This document shows, piece after piece, positions 62,018-64,000 of a stretch of 64,000 nucleotides of DNA. Within the stretch, counting starts at the first letter, position 1. Every line of letters begins with the position of its first letter. The stretch spans positions 62,001 through 126,000 of the forward strand of contig CASFSL010000046.1 in assembly GCA_949297365.1 (NCBI GenBank), read 5' to 3'. This stretch comes from an uncultured Bacteroidales bacterium (lineage in GTDB: Bacteria; Bacteroidota; Bacteroidia; Bacteroidales; UBA932). The notes below the pieces were generated by a model. The model made no database searches. It was given only the letters and a program-made list of their open reading frames with translations, and was not told the DNA's origin. Both the position numbers and the translations under genes were made by a program.

Positions 62018-62608
62018 TTATTTGTGCTCTATTAGTGTTACTTTTCCGTCTTTTAAAAGATATTTCTCCCCTGTTCCCGGACATACGGCCGTGCCGTCCT
62101 GACCGAACTCCAGACGATAACCGGCCCTGCTCATCCATCCCGTCTGCCTGGCAGGATTGCCTACCACCAGGGCATAGTCAGGCACATCCTTGGTTATTAC
62201 CGCACCGGCTCCGACAAAGGCCCACCGGCCTATATCGTGACCGCAGACCACCGTAGCATTGGCACCTATAGTAGCACCCCTTCCGACTCTGGTAGCGGCA
62301 TATTCACCCCGGCGGCACACAGCACTGCGGGGATTGGCAACATTGGTAAACACACAGGAAGGCCCGAGGAACACATCATCCTCACACGTAACTCCCGTAT
62401 AGACAGAGACATTATTCTGTACCTTCACATTGTTTCCCAGCACTACTCCAGGAGATATCACCACATTCTGACCTATATTGCAGTCCCGACCGAGGACTGC
62501 TCCGGTCATGATATGGGAAAAATGCCATATACGTGTCCCTTCCCCTATGCTGCATCCGTCATCTATGACAGCAGTCTCATGTGCGAAATATCCTCGTTCC
62601 ATAGTCAT
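62018..62608 (-). CDS. wbpD: WbpD-type UDP-2-acetamido-3-amino-uronate N-acetyltransferase
   Basis: A left-handed beta-helix acetyltransferase of about 195 residues with hexapeptide repeats (VLGRDCNIGQNVVISPGVVLGNNVKVQNNVSVYTG; TIGANATVVCGHDIG; AFVGAGAVITKDVPDYALVVGNPARQ). PSCVFTNVANPR, with the conserved R/N, fits the WbpD group, which acetylates the 3-amino group of UDP-GlcNAc(3N)A. An ATG at 62602 is equally possible. It follows the aminotransferase gene at a gap of 4 nt. Confidence 0.85.
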   Translation of the reverse strand: MTMERGYFAHETAVIDDGCSIGEGTRIWHFSHIMTGAVLGRDCNIGQNVVISPGVVLGNNVKVQNNVSVYTGVTCEDDVFLGPSCVFTNVANPRSAVCRRGEYAATRVGRGATIGANATVVCGHDIGRWAFVGAGAVITKDVPDYALVVGNPARQTGWMSRAGYRLEFGQDGTAVCPGTGEKYLLKDGKVTLIEHK

Positions 62609-62612
62609 CCGT

Positions 62613-63752
62613 TTATCTTTTGAAAAACCCGGCCACCTCCCCTGCAATCCGTTCCTGAACCTCTACTGTCAGTTCCGTATGCATCGGCAGGGACAGCACG
62701 GAGTCAGCCAGAGACTCCGCAATTTTCAGGCCAGCCCCGCCACAAGCATACGCTTTCTGACGATGCAACGGCAGCGGATAATATATCATGGAGGGTATCT
62801 CTCTGGATGCCAGATACTCTTTCAAGGCATCCCGCCTACCGTCCTTAACCTTGACCGTATACTGATGGTAGACGTGTGTGGTGAAAGAAGCCTCCACCGG
62901 CAGCTCTATACCGTCCACTCCACGGAGAAGAGCATTGTATCTATGCGCGGCAGTCCGTCTGGCCCTGCTGTATTCATCCAGATGCCGCAGCTTGACCTCC
63001 AGCACAGCAGCCTGCATGGTATCGAGACGGGAATTGCAGCCGATTACATCGTGATGATACTTCACGCGCTGACCGTGGTTGGCCGTCATGCGGATGCGCT
63101 CCGCCAGAGCATCATCGTCCGTAAAAAGAGCACCGCCGTCTCCGTAGCAGCCCAGATTCTTCGAAGGGAAAAATGAAGTGCAGCCGATGTGCCCCAGAGT
63201 ACCGGTATGCCTGCTGCGGCCGTCAGGATAAGTGTAGACGGCTCCGAGGGACTGGGCATTGTCCTCGACAACATAAAGGCCATGGGCTGCCGCAAAGTCC
63301 AGTATCGGAGCCATGTCACAGCTCTGCCCGAACAGATGCACGGGAATGATGGCCCTGGTCCTGGGAGTAATGGCCTTCTCGATAAAACGTATATCCGTAT
63401 TAAAGGTATCGCAGTCCACATCCACCATCACCGGTCTGAGACCCAACAACGCTATCACCTCGGCCGAGGCCACATAGGTGAATGCGGGAACGATGACCTC
63501 GTCGCCCGGCTTCAGGCCTAAGGCCATGAGAGCTATCTGGAGGGCATCGGTACCGTTACCGCAGGGAATGACATGTCTTGCCCCCGTGTACTGCGCCAGG
63601 GCCGAGGCGAAGCGACCGACTGCCGGGCCGTTAATAAAAGCCGAACTGTCGATGACCTCCGCTATGGCTGCGTCGATCTCCGCCTTTATCTTCATATACT
63701 GACCGTGAAGGTCTACCATCTGAATCTTCTGCTGCATCGTACCCTCCATCAT
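62613..63752 (-). CDS. wbpE: WbpE-type DegT/DnrJ/EryC1 aminotransferase
   Basis: About 380 residues (start Met at 63752, just past the wbpB stop; Met at 63749 or 63737 also possible). It begins QMVDLHGQYMKIKAEID, has the PLP-phosphate loop CGNGTDALQIAL and the Schiff-base Lys in SFFPSKNLGCYGDGG. FTYVASAEVIALLG and VVEDNAQSLGA are family motifs. WbpE aminates UDP-2-acetamido-3-keto-glucuronate. It lies between wbpB and wbpD. Confidence 0.9.
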   Translation of the reverse strand: MMEGTMQQKIQMVDLHGQYMKIKAEIDAAIAEVIDSSAFINGPAVGRFASALAQYTGARHVIPCGNGTDALQIALMALGLKPGDEVIVPAFTYVASAEVIALLGLRPVMVDVDCDTFNTDIRFIEKAITPRTRAIIPVHLFGQSCDMAPILDFAAAHGLYVVEDNAQSLGAVYTYPDGRSRHTGTLGHIGCTSFFPSKNLGCYGDGGALFTDDDALAERIRMTANHGQRVKYHHDVIGCNSRLDTMQAAVLEVKLRHLDEYSRARRTAAHRYNALLRGVDGIELPVEASFTTHVYHQYTVKVKDGRRDALKEYLASREIPSMIYYPLPLHRQKAYACGGAGLKIAESLADSVLSLPMHTELTVEVQERIAGEVAGFFKR

Positions 63753-63753
63753 T

Positions 63754-64000
<247 letters not shown>

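Overview
The window looks like chromosomal DNA from a Bacteroidota bacterium, most likely order Bacteroidales. The evidence is gene content (DUF3276/PUR-like protein, DUF5606, DUF5723 and DUF6340 families, a long NusB, a TamB/DUF490 protein, paired M16 peptidases) and repeated promoter-like motifs fitting the Bacteroidales -7 consensus TAnnTTTG (for example TATCTTTG and TATATTTG). Genus cannot be fixed from this sequence; an Alistipes/Rikenellaceae-like genome is only a guess. Most of the window is dense, ordinary core genome in tight operons with ATGA, GTGA and TGATG overlaps. I saw no rRNA, tRNA, CRISPR array, integrase or complete insertion sequence.

Layout. 0-6 kb (+): end of a DUF6913-like gene, a DUF368 polyprenyl-phosphate transporter family protein and a 1.5-kresidue TamB-like protein. 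6-8.4 kb (-): mtaB, folB and a tetrapyrrole-methylase-fold methyltransferase. 8.4-9.7 kb (+): metallo-beta-lactamase-fold hydrolase and MaoC-like hydratase, closed by a perfect 25-bp hairpin. 9.8-21.4 kb (-): DUF5723 protein, a large lipoprotein, an HMA metal-binding protein, AddA/AddB-like helicase-nucleases, pgi and gpsA.

21.5-36.9 kb is the accessory region. It opens with a split HipBST-like toxin-antitoxin operon preceded by two regularly spaced repeat arrays. A long structured leader follows, then a seven-gene, AT-rich (+) operon: zinc ribbon, unknown, PD-(D/E)XK-like protein, TerB-like/zinc-ribbon/membrane protein, SPFH-GYF protein, GYF protein and a small membrane protein. This operon is the best candidate here for an undescribed system. 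Next come a pyroglutamyl-peptidase-like gene overlapping an ion-channel gene with an unusual pore, decayed genes (DUF1016/YhcG, DUF3791/DUF3990-like), an Rpn-type nuclease with a 4-residue repeat tail, a second, canonical HipBA locus, and about 1 kb of gene-free, strongly self-complementary DNA. A WG-repeat lipoprotein ends the region. A 20-bp direct repeat (19/20 identical) lies at 23279 and 35658, bracketing nearly all of it.

36.9-64 kb returns to core functions: a membrane Ser/Thr kinase with a small coupled partner, rnhA, pdxA (-); recG, mgsA and a Nudix hydrolase (+); a duplicated-domain lipoprotein (-); an operon glnS-rmuC-lipoprotein-barrel-HD/DNA-glycosylase fusion (-); an operon nusB-yajC-ybbR-coaE-DUF5606-rimO-DUF6340-yicC (-); a DUF3276 protein (+); an SDR oxidoreductase; a catalytic/non-catalytic M16 pair; and the end of a WbpB/WbpE/WbpD-type operon for a diacetamido uronic acid sugar nucleotide. 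The window therefore combines RNA modification, DNA repair, envelope biogenesis and central metabolism with one defence-island-like insertion.
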